DNA from: Kushneria marisflavi
GTDB lineage: Bacteria > Pseudomonadota > Gammaproteobacteria > Pseudomonadales > Halomonadaceae
Reading direction: 5' to 3'
Assembly (NCBI RefSeq): GCF_002157205.1
Contig: NZ_CP021358.1
Coordinates: forward strand, 3,410,001-3,474,000
DNA: 64,000 nt
Positions within the stretch are counted from its first letter, which is position 1, and every line of letters begins with the position of its first letter. The notes under the pieces were generated by a model. That model saw only the letters and a list, made by a program, of their open reading frames with translations. It searched no databases and had not been told where the DNA came from. A program made the translations under genes and the position numbers. Below are positions 29,590 through 36,912 of this stretch, one piece after another.

Positions 29590-29630
29590 TAAACAAAAAC
29601 GCCACCACCGAGGGCCGGTGATGGCGTTGT
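29590..29630 (-). terminator. Rho-independent terminator after purN (minus strand)
   Basis: On the minus strand AACGCCATCACCGG pairs with CGGTGGTGGCGTT (one mismatch) and is followed by TTTGTTT. It lies just beyond the purN stop. Confidence 0.8.
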
Positions 29631-29671
29631 TCACACACGCGGCGCTTCAAGTGAGCGCCGCGCGGAGGGCT

Positions 29672-30388
29672 TCAGAGGTCTTCTTCGGTCACATCGTCCG
29701 GAGACAGCCGAAGCCCGCTTGCGGGTAACGGGTGATTGTCCAGACGTGGGCCTTCAGGCGTGAGTTTGAGGCGCCCCTGCATGAACCAGCGCACCGTCAT
29801 CGGATAGATCACATGCTCTCGGGTGAGCACCCGTTCTGCCAGAGTTGCCTCATCGTCATCGGAGGCCACTTTGACGGCTGCCTGAACCACGACAGGGCCA
29901 CCATCGAGCTCATCGGAGACGAAATGCACGCTGGCCCCATGTTCCGATACGCCGTCTGCCAGTGCACGTGCATGCGTGTTCAACCCACGATATTGCGGCA
30001 GCAGGGAAGGGTGGATGTTGAGCATGCGGCCGTGATAGCGCCGTACAAGGGCCGGTGTCAGAATACGCATGAAACCGGCCAGCACGATCAGATCCGGGGC
30101 ATGACGGTCAATGACCTTCACCAGTGCGGCATCAAAGGCTTCGCGCGAGTCGTACTCATGATGAGGCAGTACCACGGCCGGTATTCCGGCTTCGCGGGCG
30201 CGTACCAGTCCATAGGCATCTCCACGGTTGGAGATGACGGCAGCAATTTCACCGCCCAGCTCATCATGGGCTTCAGCATCAATCAGCGCCTGCAGATTGC
30301 TGCCGCTACCCGAGATCAGCACGACCAGCCGCTGGCGGTCAGGCTGTTCGGGCTGAAAGTCCTGCTCGGAGGTTTCGCTATCGGACAT
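29672..30388 (-). CDS. purN: Phosphoribosylglycinamide formyltransferase PurN
   Basis: Transfers a formyl group from 10-formyl-THF to GAR in purine synthesis. The 238-residue product has the formyltransferase core with G-S-G-S-N-L-Q-A, the catalytic asparagine and histidine in N-I-H-P-S-L-L-P, and the Asp in S-D-E-L-D-G-G-P. There is a short acidic/polar N-terminal extension and a C-terminal tail of about 25 residues beyond the usual 212. The ATG at 30388 follows AGGAAA. It starts 16 bp after purM, forming a purM-purN operon. Confidence 0.95.
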   Translation of the reverse strand: MSDSETSEQDFQPEQPDRQRLVVLISGSGSNLQALIDAEAHDELGGEIAAVISNRGDAYGLVRAREAGIPAVVLPHHEYDSREAFDAALVKVIDRHAPDLIVLAGFMRILTPALVRRYHGRMLNIHPSLLPQYRGLNTHARALADGVSEHGASVHFVSDELDGGPVVVQAAVKVASDDDEATLAERVLTREHVIYPMTVRWFMQGRLKLTPEGPRLDNHPLPASGLRLSPDDVTEEDL

Positions 30389-30404
30389 GACGTTTCCTGC
30401 TCGA

Positions 30405-31472
30405 TTACTGACGTGCGTTTTCAAGCACAACGCCGGGCTGTGTATCATCCGAGCGGCTGACATGACCCAGTCGGTACACGGTTTCTCCCGTACTTTCCAG
30501 GAAGGTCTCGGCCTGCTCGGCCTGGCTGGCCGCTACCACGACCACCATGCCGATGCCGCAGTTGAGCACGCGATGCATCTCGGTTTCATCGATGTTGCCT
30601 TCGCGCTGCAGCCAGTCAAAGATGGCAGGACGCGGCCAGGCCTGTGCATCGATATGGACGCTGGTGTTGTCCGGCAATACGCGAGGAATGTTTTCGAGCA
30701 GGCCGCCACCGGTAATGTGGGAAAGTGCGTGCACGCTCACGTCGCTGTCATGGAGCATGGCCAGAAGCGATTTGACGTAGATGCGGGTAGGTGCCATCAG
30801 CGCATCGCGTAGGGTCTGGCCGTCCTCAAGGCGCGTATCAGGGGCGGCACCGCTGCGTTCGAGCACGCGACGAATCAGCGAATACCCATTGGAGTGGGGG
30901 CCGCTTGAGGCCAGACCCAGTACCACGTCGCCTTCGCCGACCTTTGAACCATCCAGAATTTCCGACTTTTCAACGATCCCGACACAAAAGCCTGCCAGGT
31001 CGTAATCGGAACCTTCATACATGCCCGGCATCTCGGCAGTCTCGCCACCGACAAGCGCACATCCGGCCTGACGACAGCCTTCGCCGATGCCCGTGACCAC
31101 ATCGGCAGCCATCTCGACATCCAGCTTGCCGGTGGCGTAGTAGTCAAGAAAGAACAGCGGCTCGGCACCGGCGACCACCAGATCGTTGACACACATGGCC
31201 ACCAGATCGATACCAATGGTGTCATGACGCCCCAGATCCATGGCCAGCCTGAGCTTGGTGCCAACGCCATCGGTACCTGACACCAGTACCGGTTCGCGGT
31301 AGCCGCTGGGAAGCTGGCACAGGGCGCCAAAACCGCCAAGCCCGCCCATTACTTCCGGTCGCGTTGTACTCTTGGCGACATGCTTGATGCGCTCGACCAG
31401 CGCATTACCGGCGTCGATATCAACACCGGCATCCTTGTAGGAGAGGGAATCACGAGACGAGGGCTCGGTCAT
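30405..31472 (-). CDS. purM: Phosphoribosylformylglycinamidine cyclo-ligase PurM
   Basis: AIR synthetase, the ATP-dependent ring closure that makes the imidazole of purines. The 355-residue product has S-Y-K-D-A-G-V-D-I at its start, [11 protein letters not shown] and [13 protein letters not shown], all diagnostic, and H-I-T-G-G-G-L-x-E-N-I-P-R. It is the first gene of purM-purN and is divergent from hda, the arrangement seen in pseudomonads and Halomonas relatives. Confidence 0.97.
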   Translation of the reverse strand: MTEPSSRDSLSYKDAGVDIDAGNALVERIKHVAKSTTRPEVMGGLGGFGALCQLPSGYREPVLVSGTDGVGTKLRLAMDLGRHDTIGIDLVAMCVNDLVVAGAEPLFFLDYYATGKLDVEMAADVVTGIGEGCRQAGCALVGGETAEMPGMYEGSDYDLAGFCVGIVEKSEILDGSKVGEGDVVLGLASSGPHSNGYSLIRRVLERSGAAPDTRLEDGQTLRDALMAPTRIYVKSLLAMLHDSDVSVHALSHITGGGLLENIPRVLPDNTSVHIDAQAWPRPAIFDWLQREGNIDETEMHRVLNCGIGMVVVVAASQAEQAETFLESTGETVYRLGHVSRSDDTQPGVVLENARQ

Positions 31473-31675
31473 GTTGGGGTCCTGTCACTGAAAATGAGAC
31501 GGGGTTCCGGCCGGGGCCAGAGCGATAATCAAGAAGGCCGGCATTGTACCATCGGCCATGCCCAATCGCACCGCAATGGCAGCGCGGCATGCTTGTCCAT
31601 CGATAGGCTGCCCGGAGCCATCGGGTTCATGATAATGTGACTGCTGTTCCCCTTGTTTTGAGCATGGACGCCGTA

Positions 31676-32377
31676 ATGAGTCCGGATACCCTACAGCTTC
31701 CACTAGGAGTTGGCGCGCGTGACGATGTCACGTTTGCCAGCTTCTGGTCCGGTGCCAATGCAGGTCTTGTCACCCATCTGCGCCATCAGCTTGATGATGG
31801 CGGCGAGCAGTTTATTTATCTGTGGGGAGCATCCGGCAGCGGACGTACCCATCTGCTTCAGGCGGCCTGTCTGGAAGCCAGTAATCGGGGGGCCAGGGCG
31901 CTGTATCTGCCGCTCGACGATCTTGGGCATTTCCCGCCGCATATGCTTGAGGATCTGGAGGCGCTGGATCTGATCGCCATTGATGATCTTGAGAGGGTGA
32001 TCGGCCGCAAGCGCTGGGAAGAAGCCCTTTTTCATTGCTTCAATCGCCTGAGAGATGCCAATTGCCGGCTGATCATCGCGGCTCAGGCCTCTCCTCGAGT
32101 GCTGCCGGTGGTGCTGCCGGATCTGGCGTCACGTCTGGGGTGGGGGATGACCTTTCATCTGCAGCCGCTCAGTGATCAGGATCGCCTTGAAGTATTGCGG
32201 CTTCGAGCGCATCAGCGTGGCATGCAGCTTCCTGATGAGGTCGCGCGTTATCTTTTGCATCGCGGGCCAAGAAAGCTGGGCGACATGCTGGCACTTCTGA
32301 CCCGCCTTGATCGTGCATCGCTGTCGGCGCAGCGTCGATTGACGATCCCTTTCGTCAAGCAGGCGCTCGATTGGTAA
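31676..32377 (+). CDS. hda: DnaA regulatory inactivator Hda
   Basis: DnaA-related AAA+ protein that, with the DNA-loaded sliding clamp, promotes hydrolysis of DnaA-ATP to prevent re-initiation. The 233-residue product has a clamp-binding motif Q-L-P-L near the N-terminus, a Walker A-like G-A-S-G-S-G-R-T (Arg in place of Lys, as in E. coli Hda), the Walker B L-I-A-I-D-D-L and the sensor/lid region. The start M-S-P-D-T-L-Q-L is preferred because it places the clamp motif at the N-terminus; ATG 31664 is an alternative. It is divergent from purMN. Confidence 0.92.
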   Translation: MSPDTLQLPLGVGARDDVTFASFWSGANAGLVTHLRHQLDDGGEQFIYLWGASGSGRTHLLQAACLEASNRGARALYLPLDDLGHFPPHMLEDLEALDLIAIDDLERVIGRKRWEEALFHCFNRLRDANCRLIIAAQASPRVLPVVLPDLASRLGWGMTFHLQPLSDQDRLEVLRLRAHQRGMQLPDEVARYLLHRGPRKLGDMLALLTRLDRASLSAQRRLTIPFVKQALDW

Positions 32378-32461
32378 GCCATCCTGAAGGACACGACAGT
32401 TCTCCTGGCAGTTCCGTCAGGACCGCCTATACTGGACGTCATCACTTCTGGTTTCCTGTTC

Positions 32462-32488
32462 ACCGCCCACTTCCCCGGGCGGTTTTTT
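32462..32488 (+). terminator. Rho-independent terminator after hda
   Basis: A 7-bp stem, ACCGCCC with GGGCGGT, and an 8-nt loop are followed by six T. Confidence 0.8.
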
Positions 32489-32568
32489 ATTGCCCTTTGT
32501 GTGAATCTGACGGGTTAGCCCCTGCCTGATGCTCGGCCATTGATGTCGGATTCTGTCACGCACCCATA

Positions 32569-32600
32569 TAAAAACCGGCTCCCATGGGAGCCGGTTTTTT
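32569..32600. terminator. Bidirectional terminator beside the CsbD-like gene
   Basis: AAAAACCGGCTCCC and GGGAGCCGGTTTTTT form a long perfect inverted repeat with an almost absent loop and A/T tails on both sides. It ends the minus-strand gene that follows and backs up the hda terminator. Confidence 0.88.
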
Positions 32601-32625
32601 GCAGGCCGTTGTGCCTGAGCGGTGA

Positions 32626-32877
32626 TCAGCGACGTGTGATCAGCGCACCCAGTACAAAGCCGACGGTTGCTGCAATGGCCAGCGCGCCGACCGGCTGCTT
32701 GACCGTAAACTCGCGGGCATTGTCAACGACTTCACCATACTGGGACTGTACCTGACCTGCTGCGCTGCGCAGACGACCTTCGGTACGCATCTCGTTATCA
32801 TCGGCAAAGTCACCATAGGCTTCCTGCGCCTTGCCTACTGCAGTCTTGGTTTCGCCTTCGATCTGATTCTTGAGCAT
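32626..32877 (-). CDS. CsbD-like / DUF883-type small membrane-anchored stress protein
   Basis: An 83-residue protein. The first 55 residues are polar and helical, with the CsbD-type pattern G-x-x-K-x-A-x-G-K-A-Q-E and a second T-E-G-R-L-R-S-A-A-G-Q-V-Q. The end is a single hydrophobic helix with glycines (A-L-A-I-A-A-T-V-G-F-V-L-G-A-L) and a basic tail T-R-R, as in ElaB/YgaM proteins that sit at the inner membrane and bind ribosomes in E. coli. It could belong to either family. General-stress expression is known for the families and is not shown here. Confidence 0.75.
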   Translation of the reverse strand: MLKNQIEGETKTAVGKAQEAYGDFADDNEMRTEGRLRSAAGQVQSQYGEVVDNAREFTVKQPVGALAIAATVGFVLGALITRR

Positions 32878-33040
32878 GGTGTCCTGACTCCGCTGGATGG
32901 ATAAACCTTGTACTGTCTTAAATCTATCTCATGTTGGCGGTTACGCCAGGATTATCTGCATTTCAGCACAACAAAATTGTCACATGACGAAAGCAGGGTT
33001 TAACCATTGGTAGTGACGTTTCCCGCGAAAAGGCCCGGTC

Positions 33041-34201
33041 TCAGGGAGCCAGCAGATAACCGCTACGACGGCTCTCGTGGCCGGCCAGATCTGCCACGAT
33101 CATGCCGGCGGTAGCCATGCGTCGCTGACTTCTGGCATAGATCATGCCGTCCTGTGTGGCGCGTACCTCATGGACGCTATCCTCGATCGGATCAATGATT
33201 TCGGCCACGAGCTGACCGCAGACCACCTGATCCCCCGGATGGGCATGAAAGACCAGCAGACCCCCGTGGGGTGCCACCAGAAACTCCATGGCTGCCAGCG
33301 GTGTGGGTGGAAAGGGGAGTGGCGGCAGTGTAGGTGCCTCTCCATGGACCATCCCAAGATGCGTCATCCAGTCAACGATAGCGCGACTGTCGTGATCGGC
33401 CAGTTCATGATCGACGTCATCCTGTCCACGAAGCTCCAGGGTGATGGACTGGGTGCCATAGGCAATCGGAAAGCGTGTACCGAAACGCTCGCGTAGCTGC
33501 TCCCAGGCCAGTGTGAAGCATTCATCAAAGGACTGGCCGCCGGAATCGGTCGCCAGCATGCTGGCATGTGCGCCGAAATAGCGCGCCAGCGGCTCGAACG
33601 TTGGCCAGGCGGCGGGGGTGGTGTACAGATGCGCCACGGCGTTGAAATCGCAGTGCAGATCCAGCACGTAATCGGCCTGACAGGCGAGTCGTTGCAGGGT
33701 GAGCTGCAGGGATTCCAGGGCGTTGGCGGGTGATTTGTTTTCCAGCGCGGCCAGAAAACGATCTCTGATGATGCGTGTGTTATCGCCTTCCCCTTCGCCC
33801 AGTGCTGACTCCAGATTGTCGGCAATGGCGTCGGTCATGTCCGCGTAATGGCGGTTGAAGTTTTTCAGGGTTTCCAGTTCATAGCGCCCCAATGGAACAT
33901 CCATCAACTGCTGGGTCAGTCCGATCGGGTTGGCGATCGGCACGATACACACGCGTGCGTGTAAAAGGCCGGCAGCTTCAAGCTCGGCCATGTGTTGTTT
34001 GAGCTTGAAGGCCACCAGCATGCCCGGCAGTTCGTCGGCGTGCAGTGAAGCCTGAATATAGACGCTGCGTTCGCTGTCCTGCGGGCCGTAATGAAAGCTG
34101 TGCAGCTGGCTGATATGACCGGGTACGGAGCCCAGCAGCTCATGAGTGCGATGTTCCACGAAATCGTCCTGAATCGGTTCGAAAGGCGGCGCGAGGGCCA
34201 T
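33041..34201 (-). CDS. Succinylglutamate desuccinylase/aspartoacylase-family zinc hydrolase (M14-like)
   Basis: A 386-residue protein with a carboxypeptidase-like zinc site: H54-A-D-E57 (S-L-H-A-D-E-L-P-G) and H183 in D-L-H-C-D-F, with a likely catalytic Glu in I-T-L-E-L-R-G. The C-terminal 90 residues resemble a biotinyl/lipoyl-like beta-barrel (H-P-G-D-Q-V-x-x-G-Q-L-V-A-E-I). The substrate is unknown; family members deacylate N-acyl amino acids. It follows an amino-acid binding protein gene on the same strand, so it may process an imported amino-acid derivative. ATG 34201 is chosen over a TTG three bases upstream; no clear ribosome binding site. Confidence 0.8.
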   Translation of the reverse strand: MALAPPFEPIQDDFVEHRTHELLGSVPGHISQLHSFHYGPQDSERSVYIQASLHADELPGMLVAFKLKQHMAELEAAGLLHARVCIVPIANPIGLTQQLMDVPLGRYELETLKNFNRHYADMTDAIADNLESALGEGEGDNTRIIRDRFLAALENKSPANALESLQLTLQRLACQADYVLDLHCDFNAVAHLYTTPAAWPTFEPLARYFGAHASMLATDSGGQSFDECFTLAWEQLRERFGTRFPIAYGTQSITLELRGQDDVDHELADHDSRAIVDWMTHLGMVHGEAPTLPPLPFPPTPLAAMEFLVAPHGGLLVFHAHPGDQVVCGQLVAEIIDPIEDSVHEVRATQDGMIYARSQRRMATAGMIVADLAGHESRRSGYLLAP

Positions 34202-34207
34202 CAAGGG

Positions 34208-34231
34208 AAAAGGGCAGGCTGGTGCCTGCCC
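34208..34231 (-). terminator. Hairpin between the binding-protein gene and the hydrolase (minus strand)
   Basis: GGGCAGG pairs with CCTGCCC over a 6-nt loop; on the minus strand TTTTCCC follows. This is probably a partial terminator that lowers expression of the hydrolase relative to the binding protein. Confidence 0.5.
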
Positions 34232-34260
34232 GTAAGGTCTGACCTGTTATTTCACCGATG

Positions 34261-35058
34261 TTATTTCGCGAGTTCCGAGTGGATGGAAAGGTCGTAGTCG
34301 AAATACTTGTTCATCAGGGTGTCAAAGGTACCGTCACTGTAGACATCGCGAATGGCCTGATTGAATTTCTCGGCCAGTGCCTTGTCGCGCGTGCGAAATG
34401 CCATGGCCGCGCCGCTGCCAAAAATACGTTTGGGCGTGCTGATTTCGGATCCGATCTGCTTGAAGGGGCTGTCGTCATTGCGAAAATCGATGCTTTCGAT
34501 GGCCAGCGGATAGTCTTCAAAGGCCAGATCCAGTCGGCCGGTTTTAAGATCGTTTTCAACGTCCTGGGAAGACCCATAGCGGCGAATGTCGAGAACGTCG
34601 CCGTACATTTCGGTGACGTAAACATCGCGGATGGAGCCGCGCTGGACGCCAACGCTCAATCCCTTGAGGCTGTCACGATCATCAATGTTGATATCGCGGT
34701 CACGGGCGGTAATCCAGATACTGGGGGTGTTGTAGTAGGGAATCGAAAACAGGACCTGGCGTTCGCGCTCCGGCGTAATCGCCATGGAGGACAAAATGGC
34801 GTCGTACTTGCGCGCCAGCAGTCCCGGGATAATGCCGTCCCAGGGCTGCTCGACCCAGCTGCACTTGAGCTGAGCGCGCTTGCAGAGTTCGTTGCCCAGA
34901 TCGATCTCGAAGCCTTCGAGTTCTCCATCAGGGGCGCGATAGACAAAGGGCTCATACGGCACATCGATGGCCAGCTTGACGTTGTCCGGAGTTTTGGCCA
35001 TGACACCGCCCGAGATCAGCAGGGTGGCGATGCAGGTGGCGCTTAACAGTGCTTTCAT
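34261..35058 (-). CDS. Periplasmic amino-acid-binding protein (ABC transporter SBP, family 3)
   Basis: A 265-residue secreted protein with a signal peptide (M-K-A-L-L-S-A-T-C-I-A-T-L-L-I-S-G-G-V-M-A) and the SBP_bac_3 pattern: Y-E-P-F-V-Y-R, G-E-L-E-G-F-E-I-D-L-G-N-E-L-C-K-R, W-D-G-I-I-P-G-L-L, S-S-M-A-I-T-P-E-R. It resembles lysine/arginine/ornithine or octopine-type binders, with two cysteines (K-R-A-Q-L-K-C) typical of that group. No permease or ATPase genes are adjacent, so its partners lie elsewhere. The start at 35058 is set by the signal peptide and GGACAACG upstream. Confidence 0.88.
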   Translation of the reverse strand: MKALLSATCIATLLISGGVMAKTPDNVKLAIDVPYEPFVYRAPDGELEGFEIDLGNELCKRAQLKCSWVEQPWDGIIPGLLARKYDAILSSMAITPERERQVLFSIPYYNTPSIWITARDRDINIDDRDSLKGLSVGVQRGSIRDVYVTEMYGDVLDIRRYGSSQDVENDLKTGRLDLAFEDYPLAIESIDFRNDDSPFKQIGSEISTPKRIFGSGAAMAFRTRDKALAEKFNQAIRDVYSDGTFDTLMNKYFDYDLSIHSELAK

Positions 35059-35180
35059 TGTCGTTGTCCTTGTCTTGAAGCCGATGTTGTCATCGATTTG
35101 ATCGCCGAGTGTATACCGGCCACCACCGCATGCAATAGTGTTCGGGCGTGACGCTCGCCACCGGCCCGAGCCCACTGATA

Positions 35181-35200
35181 TCATGTATACATGAACAGTA
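35181..35200. promoter_or_regulatory. SOS-box-like palindrome over the FAN1-like start codon
   Basis: TCATGTATACATGAACAGTA matches 15 of 20 positions of the E. coli LexA consensus as I recall it. Its right arm (ACAGTA) is perfect, but the left CTG is ATG. The inner 14 bases (35181-35194) are a perfect palindrome. The start codon of the nuclease gene (35191) lies inside it, so a bound repressor would block transcription directly. LexA binding is not established. Confidence 0.4.
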
Positions 35201-36912
35201 CACCTGACTGTGCCGCGTCCACTGATGCCCCCCTTTTAAGCGTTGCGGATTCGCTGAACGACCCGCTCTACTACCTGGTCAATTTTGACAACGTCGTGAC
35301 CTGGGTCAGCGAGCGCTATGCCGACCTGCTTGATGAGGAGGAGCGCGATTTCATCATGCGTTTCCAGTCCCTGCCCGTCCCTTCGAAAGCACTTTTGGTA
35401 CGTATGGTCATGCGCAAGGGAGAGCATTTTCGACTCGATCGTCTTGTCTATGATGAGATCGGAGAGGCTCAAACGGCACTTGCTGCGCTGATTGAACAGG
35501 GGCTTGTAGACACGAGCCCCTGCCTCACGCTGGAGCAACTGTTCGACCTTTTTACGCGTGAGGAACTGGTCGGCATGTTCCGTGATCACCTGAGCCGGCC
35601 CCGTGATCGCAAGGCACTGTTGAAAGACGCCCTGACGCCGGTGTTTGATCAGGCGCTGACGTTTGATGACTGGCACTCGGTGGCAGGGCAGCCCATGGCG
35701 TCCGAAGTGGTTCGACTGACCACCATGATGGTGTGTGAGCGGCTTCGTCTGATGTTTTTTGGCAATCTGCGCCAGCAGTTTTCCGAGTTCGTGCTGGCAG
35801 ATCAGGGCATTTACCGTTTTGAGGTCGTGCCTTTCACGAGTGACTCCCGGGCCTTTCAGTCTCGCACGGATATCGAGCGCTACTGGCAGATTCATGACTG
35901 CCTGGAGCGCTTTGAGGCCGGTCACGATATCGATGCGGTATTGGCGGCACTGCCCCCGCGTCTGCACGACAGCGTCTGGCTTGAGGCGCGCCGGGGCCGC
36001 GTGCTCTACGCCATGGCTCGCCATTGTGAGCGTCAGGGAGCCCTGAAGCGCGCCGTCGAGCTTTACGCGCAAAGTCATCACGGTGAGGCGCGTATTCGTC
36101 GCATTCGAGTACTGGAGCGGCTGGGCGAGCATGAGTCGGCGCTGGCGCTGTGCCGTGATGCCCAGAATGTGCCCACCAGTGAAGCCGAGCGTCAGCAGGC
36201 AGCGCGTATCCAGCCGAGACTGCATCGCGCGCTCGGCATGGCGAAGCCATCGGTTGAGGCACCGGCACCTGTCCAACGGTGTGACCTGACCCTGCCGCGC
36301 AGCACCTCGGTCGAGCGGGCCGTACGTGAGCATCTCCATTCGCTGGATGCGCCGGTGTTTTATGTCGAAAACACGTTGATCAATGCACTCTTTGGCCTGC
36401 TGTGCTGGGAGGCCATCTTCGCTCCGCTGCCCGGTGCCTTCTTTCACCCGTTTCAAAGCGGCCCTGCCGACCTGATGCGCCCGGAGTTTTATCCGCAGCG
36501 CGAATCGTATTTCACCCACTGTCTGGCGCGGCTGGAGGCGGGAACATGGCAGGAGAACATCCGGCAGCGCTATCAGGAAAAGCAGGGCATTCAGTCCCCC
36601 TTTGTGCACTGGGGTGCGCTGGATGAAGCGCTGCTGGCGCTGGCACTGGAATGTCTGCCACCGGCGCATCTGCGCCTCTGGTTCGAGCGGCTGGTGACCG
36701 ACATTCGGGCCAACCGCGCCGGTATGCCGGATCTCATCCGGTTCTATCCGAACGCTCCTGAAGGCTCGGCGCGCTACGAGATGATCGAGGTCAAGGGCCC
36801 CGGGGATCGGCTACAGGATAACCAGAAGCGCTGGATTGCCTTTTGCGCACGCCATGATATGCCGGTCACGGTATGTCACGTGCGCTGGTGTCCGGATGAG
36901 GACCTCTCATGA
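35191..36912 (+). CDS. VRR-NUC domain nuclease, bacterial FAN1-like
   Basis: A 573-residue protein resembling the bacterial FAN1 nuclease that acts on DNA flaps and interstrand crosslinks. The VRR-NUC PD-(D/E)xK site is near the end: D514 in G-M-P-D-L-I, then E533-V-K535 in I-E-V-K-G-P-G-D-R-L, and Q545 in the following helix. The N-terminal half (Y-Y-L-V-N-F-D-N-V; W-V-S-E-R-Y-A-D-L-L) and middle TPR-like helices fit FAN1. No ribosome binding site precedes the ATG, so a leaderless message is possible. Its stop overlaps the helicase gene by 4 bp. Family assignment is firm; the role in repair is inferred. Confidence 0.9.
   Translation: MNSTPDCAASTDAPLLSVADSLNDPLYYLVNFDNVVTWVSERYADLLDEEERDFIMRFQSLPVPSKALLVRMVMRKGEHFRLDRLVYDEIGEAQTALAALIEQGLVDTSPCLTLEQLFDLFTREELVGMFRDHLSRPRDRKALLKDALTPVFDQALTFDDWHSVAGQPMASEVVRLTTMMVCERLRLMFFGNLRQQFSEFVLADQGIYRFEVVPFTSDSRAFQSRTDIERYWQIHDCLERFEAGHDIDAVLAALPPRLHDSVWLEARRGRVLYAMARHCERQGALKRAVELYAQSHHGEARIRRIRVLERLGEHESALALCRDAQNVPTSEAERQQAARIQPRLHRALGMAKPSVEAPAPVQRCDLTLPRSTSVERAVREHLHSLDAPVFYVENTLINALFGLLCWEAIFAPLPGAFFHPFQSGPADLMRPEFYPQRESYFTHCLARLEAGTWQENIRQRYQEKQGIQSPFVHWGALDEALLALALECLPPAHLRLWFERLVTDIRANRAGMPDLIRFYPNAPEGSARYEMIEVKGPGDRLQDNQKRWIAFCARHDMPVTVCHVRWCPDEDLS

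Noticed and set aside
35236..36669. Long open frame (477 codons) on the minus strand opposite the FAN1-like gene
   Set aside because: It mirrors a confidently assigned gene with VRR-NUC motifs; its translation shows no family pattern and is rich in His/Arg/Gln as antisense frames of GC-rich genes are.
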